Below are positions 35,873 through 44,657 of a stretch of DNA of 60,466 nucleotides, piece after piece. The DNA is from Owenweeksia sp. (GTDB lineage Bacteria; Bacteroidota; Bacteroidia; Flavobacteriales; Schleiferiaceae). Numbering within the stretch: position 1 is the stretch's first letter; each line of letters begins with the position of its first letter. The notes beneath the pieces are model-generated. The model saw nothing but the letters and a program-made list of their open reading frames with translations, did not search any database and was not told the DNA's origin. The stretch lies in assembly GCA_002695025.1 (NCBI GenBank), contig NZNV01000036.1, positions 22,606-83,071 of the forward strand. The letters run 5' to 3'. Both the position numbers and the translations under genes were made by a program.

Positions 35873-37240
35873 TTAGTAATCCTTTTCCAGTTGTTCGGAC
35901 AAACGTTTTACTTTCAGCGGACGAACAGCAGTATGGTCCGAATGGGGTTTGTAAAAGTGGCCGTGCTCTATAATTTCTTTCAGGTTCTCATCCTTTTTCC
36001 GGTACTTATTGGCCCCGATCAGTACTTGCTGGGATTGGTCAAATACGGTTTGTTCCTGGCTGGCTTTTGCTTCAACTTCATCCTGTAGCCATCCGCTTTG
36101 CAAGGCTGCCAGGTACCCGCCCCGGGCTTCAATACTTTTAAAGAAATCCCAGCCCTTAAGCGCCAGTTCTTCGGTAAGTTTCTCAATAAAGTAGGCTCCG
36201 GCAGAAATATCACGCACCGCACCCAGGTGCGATTCATGCTGAAGGATATGTTGCTGGTTTTTGGCGATGCGTTCGCCAAATGATCCAGGTTCCCTGAAAG
36301 TCTGGTCGAAACCTTTAACGGAAAACTCATCACAGCCGCCAATGCCAGCCGCCATGGTTTCTGCGGAGGTGCGGATCATATTGTTGTAAGCATCCAGGAT
36401 GGTCTTATTGCGGAGACTGGTCTCCGCATAGATTTGAGCTGAAACTTCAGGTAATTCCAGTTCTTTAAGTAACTGGCTCCATAGGTTGCGCAGGGCGCGA
36501 AGTTTTGCGATCTCACCAAAGTAGTCAGATCCAATAGCCGTGTTCAGCCAAAAGCGCTCAGCACCTTTCAGCTCCAGGCGGTAAATGTACTCATAGACCA
36601 TGGCCAGGGTAATTCCCAACTGCTGGGAAAGCGTGGCCCCGGCATGGCCAAAGAGATTGGTATTCACACAAAACGGGCGGATATTGGGCGGGGTGAGTTC
36701 TCCCAGGTTTTTTAACTCCCGCAAGTCTTCCTCTTCGCTTTTAAACCAATTTCCTGTGCGCGCCAGGTTTTCAAGAAAATCTATATTGATACTGCCGTAA
36801 ACGGAGGCAGCGTCCAATTTTCTTTCGTGGATAACCTCATTCAACTGCTTTGCTACCGTAGCACCATTGCCATTCGTTATAAAATGGACGGCAATGTGTT
36901 CTATGAGTATATTTTTAAGGAGGGCCTTAAGATCGGTATCGGGCGCTAAATAGAACAGCAATGCACTGGCCCCTTGGTTTAAGTGATAAAGCGCCAGTTT
37001 ATTGGCCTGGACAGTATCTATTACCAGGATCTCCTGTACGATATTCCAATTGTTCTGATTGCGGAATGCCTGGCCTTTCGGTTTCAGATCATCCATGGTA
37101 TAGACCGGCTGAATTCGTATTCCTTCCGGACTTTCCGAGACCAGGCTGTCCAACTCTTTTCCCTTGAGGTCTTTTTGTATTCGGTTTAACCAATCCTCAC
37201 CGGAGGGTTGTGGAAAGTCTTTGAAGAGGTTGTGCGCCAT
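35873..37240 (-). CDS. mutA: Methylmalonyl-CoA mutase small (beta) subunit, no cobalamin domain
   Basis: 455 residues from ATG 37240 (MAHNLFKDFPQPSGEDWLNR); the frame runs back to 37297 but the extra residues are not family-like. It is the TIM-barrel half only: RFWLNTAIGSDYFGEIAKL, SLRNKTILDAYNNMIRTSAE, GGCDEFSVKGFDQTFREPGS. It ends at LSEQLEKDY and lacks the C-terminal cobalamin-binding module seen in longer small subunits of other bacteria. It pairs with ScpA/MutB; its own active site is degenerate in the family. It heads the mutA-mutB-ybaB-meaB transcript, 101 bases after divIC. Confidence 0.93.
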   Translation of the reverse strand: MAHNLFKDFPQPSGEDWLNRIQKDLKGKELDSLVSESPEGIRIQPVYTMDDLKPKGQAFRNQNNWNIVQEILVIDTVQANKLALYHLNQGASALLFYLAPDTDLKALLKNILIEHIAVHFITNGNGATVAKQLNEVIHERKLDAASVYGSINIDFLENLARTGNWFKSEEEDLRELKNLGELTPPNIRPFCVNTNLFGHAGATLSQQLGITLAMVYEYIYRLELKGAERFWLNTAIGSDYFGEIAKLRALRNLWSQLLKELELPEVSAQIYAETSLRNKTILDAYNNMIRTSAETMAAGIGGCDEFSVKGFDQTFREPGSFGERIAKNQQHILQHESHLGAVRDISAGAYFIEKLTEELALKGWDFFKSIEARGGYLAALQSGWLQDEVEAKASQEQTVFDQSQQVLIGANKYRKKDENLKEIIEHGHFYKPHSDHTAVRPLKVKRLSEQLEKDY

Positions 37241-37341
37241 AACATTGACTGATTTGCAGACAAAGGTCATAAATATAGCGCAATGCCAGAAAAACAAAGG
37301 GAAGAAAGGAAGAAGTAAAAAGAGATTAGTTGGGTAAAACC

Positions 37342-37653
37342 TTATTCTTCGATGAGATAGATCTCTTCGCCAGGTTTTTTCATCCAGTATTGCTCACGGG
37401 CAAATTTTTCCAGCTTTTCGGGGTCAGACGTAAGTTCTTCCAGCTGTTTTTTATCCCGGGTTATCTCCTCTTTGTAGTATTCGATGCTCTGCTCCAGTTC
37501 ATCCAGCTCACCATTCAATTCATGGTGAATAAGGTAGGAGTTCACATCCAGGAAAAGCATCCACACCACGAACACGGCTGTAGCCAATACAAATTTATTG
37601 CTGGCTATAGCAAACCAACGCGTGTTCCTGATCTTCTGCCAACGCTTTTTCAT
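37342..37653 (-). CDS. FtsB/DivIC-family septum formation initiator
   Basis: 103 residues. Basic cytoplasmic start (MKKRWQKIRNTRW), one membrane helix (FVLATAVFVVWMLFLDVN, residues about 21-39), then a coiled-coil periplasmic stretch (GELDELEQSIEYYKEEITRD) and the DivIC tail LEKFAREQYWMKKPGEEIYL. It takes part in divisome assembly with FtsL/FtsQ homologues. In many Flavobacteria it lies just upstream of mutA, as here. Confidence 0.9.
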   Translation of the reverse strand: MKKRWQKIRNTRWFAIASNKFVLATAVFVVWMLFLDVNSYLIHHELNGELDELEQSIEYYKEEITRDKKQLEELTSDPEKLEKFAREQYWMKKPGEEIYLIEE

Positions 37654-37727
37654 GATTTTAAAAATAGTGTATGCTCTGTTGCTTGTAACGGTTAAACCCG
37701 TAAAATAGTGAACAGGGGAGTGTTAAA

Positions 37728-39521
37728 TCAATGGGTGAACTGCAATTCGCTCAGGCTGTGATAAAGGCCTTTGTCGTTTTGCAGAAGCTCATCATGCGTA
37801 CCGGTCTCAGCTACTCTTCCTTTATCCAACACTACAATACGGTCGGCTTTACGAATAGTAGCCAGGCGGTGGGCAATAACGATGGAAGTGCGTCCCAGCA
37901 TCAATTTGTCCAGGGCATCCTGCACCAGGCGTTCAGATTCCGAATCCAGGGCAGAAGTAGCTTCATCCAGTATCAAAATACTGGGATTCTTCAATACTGC
38001 ACGGGCTATAGCCACCCGTTGCCTTTGTCCTCCGGAAAGCTGGATGCCGCGTTCGCCAACTACGGTGTCGAGGCCTTCCTTGAAACTCCCGATGAATTCC
38101 CAGGCATTGGCTTGTTTGGCTGCTTCAATGATCTCTTCTTCCGAGGCATCCGGACGTCCGTAGGAAATATTTTCACGGATGGTGCCACCAAAGAGGAACA
38201 CATCCTGGGGAACTACTGCCATTTGGTTGCGGATCTCGCTGAGCCCGTAGTTCTCTGCCAGTTGATCATCAAATAGGAGCGAACCGGAAGATGGTTCATA
38301 GAACCTCAGGATAAGGGAAACCACGGTTGATTTTCCGGCTCCACTGGGGCCTACCAGGGCTACTTGTTCTCCGGGATGGGCCGTAAAGCTTACCTTATTC
38401 AATACCTGTTGGTCGGAGCGGGTAGCGTAGGCAAAGGATATATCCTTGAATTCCACCTTTCCTTTGAAACCTTCAAGTTTCTGGTGACTTTGCACTTCCT
38501 TAAGGTTTTCCGTAGGCTCATCCAGGATCTCCATCAGTTCTTCCGTAGCACCAATAGCCTTTTGAATGCTGGCGTATACGTTGGCAAAGCCTCCGATGGA
38601 GCCTCCGATAAAACCGGAGTATATGATAAAGCTGAAGAGTTCTCCAATTTTAAGATCTCCGGCTGCCACTAGGTTTACTCCCTGCCATAACACCGCAACG
38701 ATGGCTCCAAACATTCCAAAAACAATGAAGGATGAGAATGCTCCACGGTATTTCCCACTCTTCATTCCAATCTTAGCGGCATCATTGGTTTCTTTACGGT
38801 ACCTGGCAATTTCCAGGAATTCATTGGCAAAGGCCTTAACATTATAGATGCCTTGTAAAGTTTCTTCAACTACAGTATTGGATTCCGCTACCCTCTTCTG
38901 TGCCTCCTTGGAGAACTTGCGGATATACCTCCCAAAAAACACCGCCAGAAGAACAAATACAGGGACTATAGCCAACATGAAGAGTGTAAGCTTGGGCGAG
39001 GTATACAACAATATGGCAATTCCTCCGAAAATGATCACCAATTGGCGGATGAACTCCGCCAGGGTAGTGGTAAAGGTTTCCTGGAGGAGTGATATATCCG
39101 ATGAAATACGGCTATTCAGTTCACCCACCCGCTTTTGATTGAAAAAGGTAATGGGCAATTTGATAAGGTGTTGATAGGTGGCCTGCCGCAGTGAGGCCAG
39201 GGTTTTTTCGGTAACATTGATAAAGAGTACCACCCGGAAAAAGGAAACGATAGCCTGGGCAATAAGGATACCGATCAGGATGAGGCTGATCTCCTGTATG
39301 TTTTCAAAAATGGCTTCGGAATTGGTGGCATCCACCAGTTCTCCAAGGTACTTGGGGAAGGCCAGGTTGGCAGCACTGGAAAGTAACAGGAAAACCAGAC
39401 CTACGGCAAACTCTCCCCGGTAAGGTTTAATATACTTGTAGAGCTGTAATGACTTTTTAAAGGACTCCCGGTTAAAACGCGCTTTCTTTTCTTTCCCGTC
39501 CTTGGAACCTTTTTCTTTCAT
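37728..39521 (-). CDS. ABC exporter, fused permease and ATPase (MsbA/lipid-flippase-like)
   Basis: 597 residues. Six-helix transmembrane domain (about 40-330) with the coupling-region ISSDISLLQETFTTTL, then the nucleotide-binding domain: Walker A GPSGAGKST, Q-loop VVPQDVFLFGGTIRENISYG, signature LSGGQRQRVAIARA, Walker B ILILDEATSALDSES, and the switch His in VIAHRLATIRK. Likely a homodimeric exporter of lipid or drug. A TAATTTTG -7 element ends 4 bases before the ATG (39533-39526), suggesting a leaderless mRNA. Confidence 0.94.
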   Translation of the reverse strand: MKEKGSKDGKEKKARFNRESFKKSLQLYKYIKPYRGEFAVGLVFLLLSSAANLAFPKYLGELVDATNSEAIFENIQEISLILIGILIAQAIVSFFRVVLFINVTEKTLASLRQATYQHLIKLPITFFNQKRVGELNSRISSDISLLQETFTTTLAEFIRQLVIIFGGIAILLYTSPKLTLFMLAIVPVFVLLAVFFGRYIRKFSKEAQKRVAESNTVVEETLQGIYNVKAFANEFLEIARYRKETNDAAKIGMKSGKYRGAFSSFIVFGMFGAIVAVLWQGVNLVAAGDLKIGELFSFIIYSGFIGGSIGGFANVYASIQKAIGATEELMEILDEPTENLKEVQSHQKLEGFKGKVEFKDISFAYATRSDQQVLNKVSFTAHPGEQVALVGPSGAGKSTVVSLILRFYEPSSGSLLFDDQLAENYGLSEIRNQMAVVPQDVFLFGGTIRENISYGRPDASEEEIIEAAKQANAWEFIGSFKEGLDTVVGERGIQLSGGQRQRVAIARAVLKNPSILILDEATSALDSESERLVQDALDKLMLGRTSIVIAHRLATIRKADRIVVLDKGRVAETGTHDELLQNDKGLYHSLSELQFTH

Positions 39522-39525
39522 GGCG

Positions 39526-39533
39526 CAAAATTA
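39526..39533 (-). promoter_or_regulatory. -7 element (TAATTTTG) of the ABC exporter gene, leaderless
   Basis: Exact TAnnTTTG match; only four bases separate the G from the A of ATG 39521, so transcription should start at or next to the start codon. Confidence 0.45.
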
Positions 39534-39581
39534 ACAAGGGTTTTGGCATCCAGCCTATTGTTACTTTATTTTTTAAGCAGA

Positions 39582-41381
39582 TCAAGCCTCTTCATCCAAT
39601 ATCTTACCCTTTTTAAAGCGGCTCCAGTAACTTTTCAGCTCGGCCCGTACTTCTCCGCTCAACAACAATAATCCTATTACGTTGGGGAGGGCCATAGCCA
39701 GGATCATCATGTCTGAAAAATCCAGTACTGCACCCAAACTAACGGAAGAGCCTATAACGATAAATACCAGGAAGATGAGCTTGTAGCTGAGCTCCGTCCA
39801 TTTATTGCGACCGAGAAGGAAGGTCCATGCCCGGAGTCCGTAGTAGGACCAACTGATCATGGTAGAGAAGGCAAAGAGGAAAATGGCCACTACCAAAACG
39901 TAGGGGAACCAGCTTATCACGCTACCAAAAGCCTGAGAGGTAAGCGTGGCTCCTCCCATGCCGGCATCATCGTAAAAGCCGGTAAAGATCAGCACCAATG
40001 CAGTTAATGTACACACCACTACGGTATCAATGAAAGGTTCCAGAAGGGCAACAAAGCCCTCACTGACCGGGTGTTTGGTTTTAGCTGCGGAGTGGGCAAT
40101 AGCTGCCGAACCTACACCTGCCTCATTGGAAAATGCTGCTCTGCGGAAACCTTGAATGAGCACACCCACAAAACCACCCAGAGCCGCTTTAGGAGCAAAG
40201 GCGCCTTCAAAGATCAAGGAGAAGGCATTCCCGATATTACCAATATTCACAAAGATAATAACCAGCGCTGCCAGGATGTATAAGCCCGCCATAAGTGGAA
40301 CGATCTTCTCTGTAACGCGGGCAATGCTTCGGATACCACCAATAATAACCGCTCCTACCAAAATGGCCAGGATAACCCCGAAGTGAGGCCCATACCCGGC
40401 AATGGAAGTAAACTGGGTGGCCATTTGCTGGTATGCCTGGTTGGCCTGGAACATGTTTCCACCACCAAAACTGGCACCAATCGTAAGTATGGCGAAAATT
40501 ACGGCCAGTACCTGCCCTAAACCTTTCATGTTCTTACGGGCCAGGCCTTTTCGGAGGTAACGCATAGGGCCTCCTTCTACAACACCGTCCTCACCAATGT
40601 CGCGGTACTTTACACCCAGGGTACATTCTGTAAACTTGGATGCCATTCCTAAAAGCCCGGCAATGATGAGCCAGAAGGTAGCTCCCGGGCCGCCAATGGA
40701 AATGGCTACCGCCACACCCGCAATATTACCAAGCCCAACGGTGGCACTTACAGCCGTGGCCAAAGCCTGGAAGTGAGTAACTTCGCCCGGTGCATCGTGC
40801 TCGTCAAATTTCCCCCGAACCAGTTTTATGGAATGCCGCCATCCCCAGAATTGTACTCCACCCATTCGGATGGTGAAGAACAGGGCCCCGAATATGAGCC
40901 ATATCACTATAAAGGGTATCTGGTTAGTCCTGACCGTTCCGTTGGGAAATTTGGAAACTTTGCCTACATCATTATAAACCCGGTTGTCATAAAGACCCAT
41001 TGCATAAAAGGGATCCCAGAAAATAACACTCGCAAAACCATCCACTATCGGTTTAAAAGTACCGTTGAAATGCTCAGCCAATGAATTGGCAGGAATGGAA
41101 AATTCCTTTTTTACACTATTGCCACTAGCGTCAGTAATAGTAACGTAATGAGAGGCACCCTCGGCCATACCTAAGGATTTGGATGCCGTGCTGTCTGTTG
41201 AGGTTTTGCTCCAATAATAATGATAGGGAGGGGTACCTCCCTGCACATTTACCAGGGCGCTGGCATCATTGATTTTATCAGATGGGTTATCAATAATAAC
41301 CTCCGCGTTAAATACACCCGTTTGGGCAAAGGCTGGAAAAGCACAAAAAAGGCTTGCTAGGAACAGTAAAATCCTGCTCAT
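39582..41381 (-). CDS. Alanine/glycine:cation symporter (AGCS) with N-terminal SprB-like repeat
   Basis: 599 residues. Signal peptide (ILLFLASLFCAFPAFA). Residues about 22-98 form a single SprB-type repeat (ASALVNVQGGTPPYHYYWS and YVTITDASGNSV). The AGCS carrier domain follows (about 140-590) with eleven or so helices and the family motifs GNIAGVAVAISIGGPGATFW and GVLIQGFRRAAFSNEAGVGS, then GSAAIAHSAAKTKHPVSEG. It couples alanine or glycine uptake to Na+. The repeat should face the periplasm. AGCS proteins normally lack such a leader domain, and SprB repeats are typical of surface adhesins. It is divergent from the NSS gene. Confidence 0.92.
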   Translation of the reverse strand: MSRILLFLASLFCAFPAFAQTGVFNAEVIIDNPSDKINDASALVNVQGGTPPYHYYWSKTSTDSTASKSLGMAEGASHYVTITDASGNSVKKEFSIPANSLAEHFNGTFKPIVDGFASVIFWDPFYAMGLYDNRVYNDVGKVSKFPNGTVRTNQIPFIVIWLIFGALFFTIRMGGVQFWGWRHSIKLVRGKFDEHDAPGEVTHFQALATAVSATVGLGNIAGVAVAISIGGPGATFWLIIAGLLGMASKFTECTLGVKYRDIGEDGVVEGGPMRYLRKGLARKNMKGLGQVLAVIFAILTIGASFGGGNMFQANQAYQQMATQFTSIAGYGPHFGVILAILVGAVIIGGIRSIARVTEKIVPLMAGLYILAALVIIFVNIGNIGNAFSLIFEGAFAPKAALGGFVGVLIQGFRRAAFSNEAGVGSAAIAHSAAKTKHPVSEGFVALLEPFIDTVVVCTLTALVLIFTGFYDDAGMGGATLTSQAFGSVISWFPYVLVVAIFLFAFSTMISWSYYGLRAWTFLLGRNKWTELSYKLIFLVFIVIGSSVSLGAVLDFSDMMILAMALPNVIGLLLLSGEVRAELKSYWSRFKKGKILDEEA

Positions 41382-41473
41382 GGGATCACATTTTGGTTTT
41401 TGAAGTATGCAATAATCTAAAAAATATACGGGCTCTTCAAATTAATGACACGTGGGCCAGCACCGTTTATTTA

Positions 41474-41481
41474 TATATTTG
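41474..41481 (+). promoter_or_regulatory. -7 promoter element (TATATTTG) of the NSS transporter operon
   Basis: Exact TAnnTTTG match 27 bases before ATG 41509, in the 127-base divergent gap with the AGCS gene; no clear -33 element. Confidence 0.45.
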
Positions 41482-41508
41482 GCTATTAACAAAGCTTAAC
41501 CAAAGGCA

Positions 41509-43203
41509 ATGAGCTCAAACAAAGAAGCCTGGGGCACCCGAGTGGGGCTCATTCTGGCGATGGCCGGAAATGCCGTTGGACTGGGTAATTTTCTTCGTTT
41601 TCCTGTCCAGGCTGTTCAAAATGGAGGAGGTGCCTTCATCATTCCATATATAGTATGTTTCCTCCTTATGGGTATTCCGCTATTGTGGATAGAATGGACC
41701 ATGGGAAGGTTTGGAGGGAGATATAACAATCATTCCACACCCTTTATATTGGATACCATGGGTAAGTGGAGGTTCTGGAAATACTTTGGTGTTTTCGGGA
41801 TTTTTACCAATGTGGCCGTAGCCGCTTATTACTGCTACATTGAGTCATGGACCATGTCCTACGTATACCATTCCGTGGTAGGGACTTTTAACGGTTTGGG
41901 ACAGGGAGAAGTGGCAGATTTCTTCAATCGATATCTTACCATCGGGAAATCCACTACCGGCATACCGTACGAAGCGGCAGTTTTTTACATACTGTGTCTT
42001 TTGTTGAATACTTATATCCTTTCCCGGGGCTTAAAAGGTGTGGAAAGAGCTGCCAAAATAGGTGTGCCTATGCTTCTGATCTTCGGGGGCTTTCTGGCCC
42101 TACGGGGGCTAACCCTGGGAACTTCAGGTGCTACCCCTGAGCACCCGGATGCAAGTGCCTGGGACGGTCTCAATTTTCTCTGGACCCCGCAATTTGATTC
42201 ACTATCTAACCCTACAGTGTGGCTGGCAGCTGCAGGACAAATGTTCTTTACCCTTTCCGTGGGGATGGGCACCGTACACTGTTACGCCTCTTACCTTAGA
42301 GCTAAAGATGATATTGCATTGAACGCGGTTTCAGCCGGCTTTATGAATGAGTTTGTAGAAGTGGTATTGGGCAGCCTTATCGTAATCCCTATTGCCGCAG
42401 GTTACCTGGGCATAGACTGGGTTAAGGAAAATGCCGGTTTTGGGATGGCTTTCCAAACCATGCCGTATCTTTTCGACCAGTGGGGAAGTGTGATCAGTAA
42501 TTTTGCCGGTGTGTTCTGGTTTGGCTTGCTCTTTTTTGCCGGAATTACTTCTTCATTGGCTATGGGAACACCCTGGATGGGTTTTATGCAGGATGAATTC
42601 AACTTTAAAAGGTCACCGGCTGCCTGGAGTTTTGGCGCGCTCATCCTTTTTATAGGTTTACCTACCGTTCTCATTTACCAGGTTGCGGACAATGGCGTAG
42701 TAGATCTGATCTTTTTTAGTGAATATGATTATTGGGCCGGAACCATGAGCCTGGTGGTTTTTGCACTGGCGGAAGTGGTCCTGTTTGCCTGGATATTCGG
42801 ATTGAAACGAGGATGGCCTGAGCTGCTCTCCGGTGCCGATATCAAGATCCCGGTAGTGTTCAAATACATTATGACCTATGTAACACCCATCCTTTTGATG
42901 GTTGTGTTTTTTGGTTCACTTTTCCTGCCGGAGGGGGGAGACTGGTTGCTGGCTTTCCAGAATATAAGTAATGGCTGGAGCCTGGATAATGGCTCCATCA
43001 TCAGCATGATCAATAATACCGGTATAAAACAAACTATTGCCAATGCCACTGATCCTGCGCAGATAGAATTGTTAAAGCAGAAAATGAATTATATCAATGC
43101 AGCCCGGCTATTACTGGTAGGCTTGTTTGCAGCCATCAGTGTGCTGGTATATGTGGCTTATAACAGAAGAAGAAAGTTAAACCTACAAACACAAACCGTA
43201 TGA
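41509..43203 (+). CDS. Neurotransmitter:sodium symporter (NSS/SNF) family transporter
   Basis: 564 residues. TM1 carries the Na+/substrate motif AGNAVGLGNFLRFPVQAVQN, which strongly identifies NSS; about twelve membrane helices follow. The substrate is probably an amino acid. It is divergent to the AGCS symporter, so two Na+-coupled amino-acid systems share a 127-base regulatory region. Its stop overlaps the ATG of a 56-codon gene by four bases. Confidence 0.95.
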   Translation: MSSNKEAWGTRVGLILAMAGNAVGLGNFLRFPVQAVQNGGGAFIIPYIVCFLLMGIPLLWIEWTMGRFGGRYNNHSTPFILDTMGKWRFWKYFGVFGIFTNVAVAAYYCYIESWTMSYVYHSVVGTFNGLGQGEVADFFNRYLTIGKSTTGIPYEAAVFYILCLLLNTYILSRGLKGVERAAKIGVPMLLIFGGFLALRGLTLGTSGATPEHPDASAWDGLNFLWTPQFDSLSNPTVWLAAAGQMFFTLSVGMGTVHCYASYLRAKDDIALNAVSAGFMNEFVEVVLGSLIVIPIAAGYLGIDWVKENAGFGMAFQTMPYLFDQWGSVISNFAGVFWFGLLFFAGITSSLAMGTPWMGFMQDEFNFKRSPAAWSFGALILFIGLPTVLIYQVADNGVVDLIFFSEYDYWAGTMSLVVFALAEVVLFAWIFGLKRGWPELLSGADIKIPVVFKYIMTYVTPILLMVVFFGSLFLPEGGDWLLAFQNISNGWSLDNGSIISMINNTGIKQTIANATDPAQIELLKQKMNYINAARLLLVGLFAAISVLVYVAYNRRRKLNLQTQTV

Positions 43204-43370
43204 ACAGCAGCGCACTCATCCTGATGGTATTAGTTCAGCTTACCGTAACGGTTTTCACCGTGTACTTCTTCATGAAAGTGTTAAGAACACCACCCAGGCC
43301 AGAGCCGGATAGCTTTGATGAGAATGATAAGGAACCACGGCCTGGGGTTACAGATAGTCCTGAAAGTTAG
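43200..43370 (+). CDS. Small membrane protein, MetS-like NSS small subunit
   Basis: 56 codons starting at ATG 43200, whose bases overlap the stop of the NSS gene (ATGA), so it is translationally coupled. Residues 5-24 form one membrane helix (ALILMVLVQLTVTVFTVYFF); the tail is proline-rich and acidic (PPRPEPDSFDENDKEPRP). MetS is a known short single-helix partner of NSS-type methionine/alanine transporters and the start MNSSALILM resembles that family. Function with this transporter is inference. Confidence 0.7.
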   Translation: MNSSALILMVLVQLTVTVFTVYFFMKVLRTPPRPEPDSFDENDKEPRPGVTDSPES

Positions 43371-43446
43371 CGGTTCAGTTAAGATTTAGTAAATTGCTTT
43401 TCGTGTTTGTTCTTTCAGGGGAGGTCATGAAACCTGGAAAACACAA

Positions 43447-44529
43447 ATGTGGAAAGGCCTTAAAGAGTTTGCGACCTATACTAAACGCCAACGAAGAGGG
43501 ATTTATGCCCTGCTTGTTCTGATACTTCTCTTTTGGGGTGTTTTACTGGTAGACGATTACCTGCACATCACTCGCTCAACGGATTTTACAAAATTTGAAA
43601 AAGCCCTGGCCAGGTGGGAAAAGGAAGATAGTCTTATCCGTTTTCAAAGGCACCATTTTACGCCATTTGTATTTGACCCCAACGAAGCCAATGACTCTAT
43701 ATGGAAAGCATTAGGACTTTCCAACCGTCAGGCCCAAACCATTTTGAATTATCGGCATAAGGGTGGGCAGTTTTACGGTTTCTCGGACCTTGAAAAAATG
43801 TATAGCCTCGATTCTGCATGGTTGGAAAAAGTAAGGCCTTTTGCCCGCTTTCCTGAAAAAACCTCACGCTACCTTAAAGAAAAACATGAGCGATGGAAGC
43901 TCAGGACTTTTGATCCTAACCTTGTTTCAGTCAGTACATTGGAAGGTATGGGTTTTTATGATTGGCAGGCCAAGGGGATCATTACCTATCGCGAAAAGAT
44001 AAAGCCCTATAAAAGGCCGGAACAACTCTATAAAGTATATACCCTCGATTCTTCTTTGGTAGAGAAACTAATGCCTTACGTGCAAATTGATACCATGCGG
44101 ATTGAGTCAAACCCCGGAAAGGAATCCATGACGGTTATGGTTGAGATCAACTCAGCGGACTCCTTGCAGTTATTGGAGGTGCGAGGCATTGGACCTGCCT
44201 TTGCGCACCGGATTATCAAGTACCGGGAACGTTTAGGAGGGTACTTCTCAAAAAAACAATTACTTGAGGTGTATGGGATTGATAATGAACGATACAATCA
44301 GATTCAAAAACAGATTACCGTAGATAGTTCAGGCCTGCGAAAAATGTCTTTAAACAAAGGAGAGTTTCGGGAAATGCTTAAACATCCTTATTTGCAGTAT
44401 GAAATGGTTAAGGCAATTTTTAGTTTCAGGGAAAAGGTCCGGCCATTTCAAAGTATTTCCGAAATAAAAGAGCTGCAAGGTTTCACGGAAGAGAATACAA
44501 CAAAACTGTTTTTCTATCTAACGCTTTAA
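43447..44529 (+). CDS. Helix-hairpin-helix (ComEA-like) membrane-anchored protein
   Basis: 360 residues. N-terminal TM (YALLVLILLFWGVLLVDDYL, residues about 18-37), then repeated ComEA-type HhH modules: FDPNEANDSIWKALGLSNRQ, FDPNLVSVSTLEGMGFYDWQ and VEINSADSLQLLEVRGIGPA with a GIGP hairpin. The HhH repeats follow the pattern used by ComEA for DNA binding, but in Bacteroidota such proteins are widespread and not shown to act in competence. It should face the periplasm. No comEC is adjacent. Confidence 0.85.
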   Translation: MWKGLKEFATYTKRQRRGIYALLVLILLFWGVLLVDDYLHITRSTDFTKFEKALARWEKEDSLIRFQRHHFTPFVFDPNEANDSIWKALGLSNRQAQTILNYRHKGGQFYGFSDLEKMYSLDSAWLEKVRPFARFPEKTSRYLKEKHERWKLRTFDPNLVSVSTLEGMGFYDWQAKGIITYREKIKPYKRPEQLYKVYTLDSSLVEKLMPYVQIDTMRIESNPGKESMTVMVEINSADSLQLLEVRGIGPAFAHRIIKYRERLGGYFSKKQLLEVYGIDNERYNQIQKQITVDSSGLRKMSLNKGEFREMLKHPYLQYEMVKAIFSFREKVRPFQSISEIKELQGFTEENTTKLFFYLTL

Positions 44530-44657
44530 AGTTTTACTCACGATCTTTCCTGATTCAGCAACTTATAATGCCCTTCCACAAACTTGAGGCGGAATATCCT
44601 CTGCGTAGGTGTACTTTATAAGGATATCTCTACTCAACTTCTAAATTAGTCTTAAAC

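Noticed and set aside
35873-37240. A frameshift truncation of mutA
   Set aside because: The stop is followed immediately by mutB in normal operon spacing, and no cobalamin-domain remnant is seen in the other frames.
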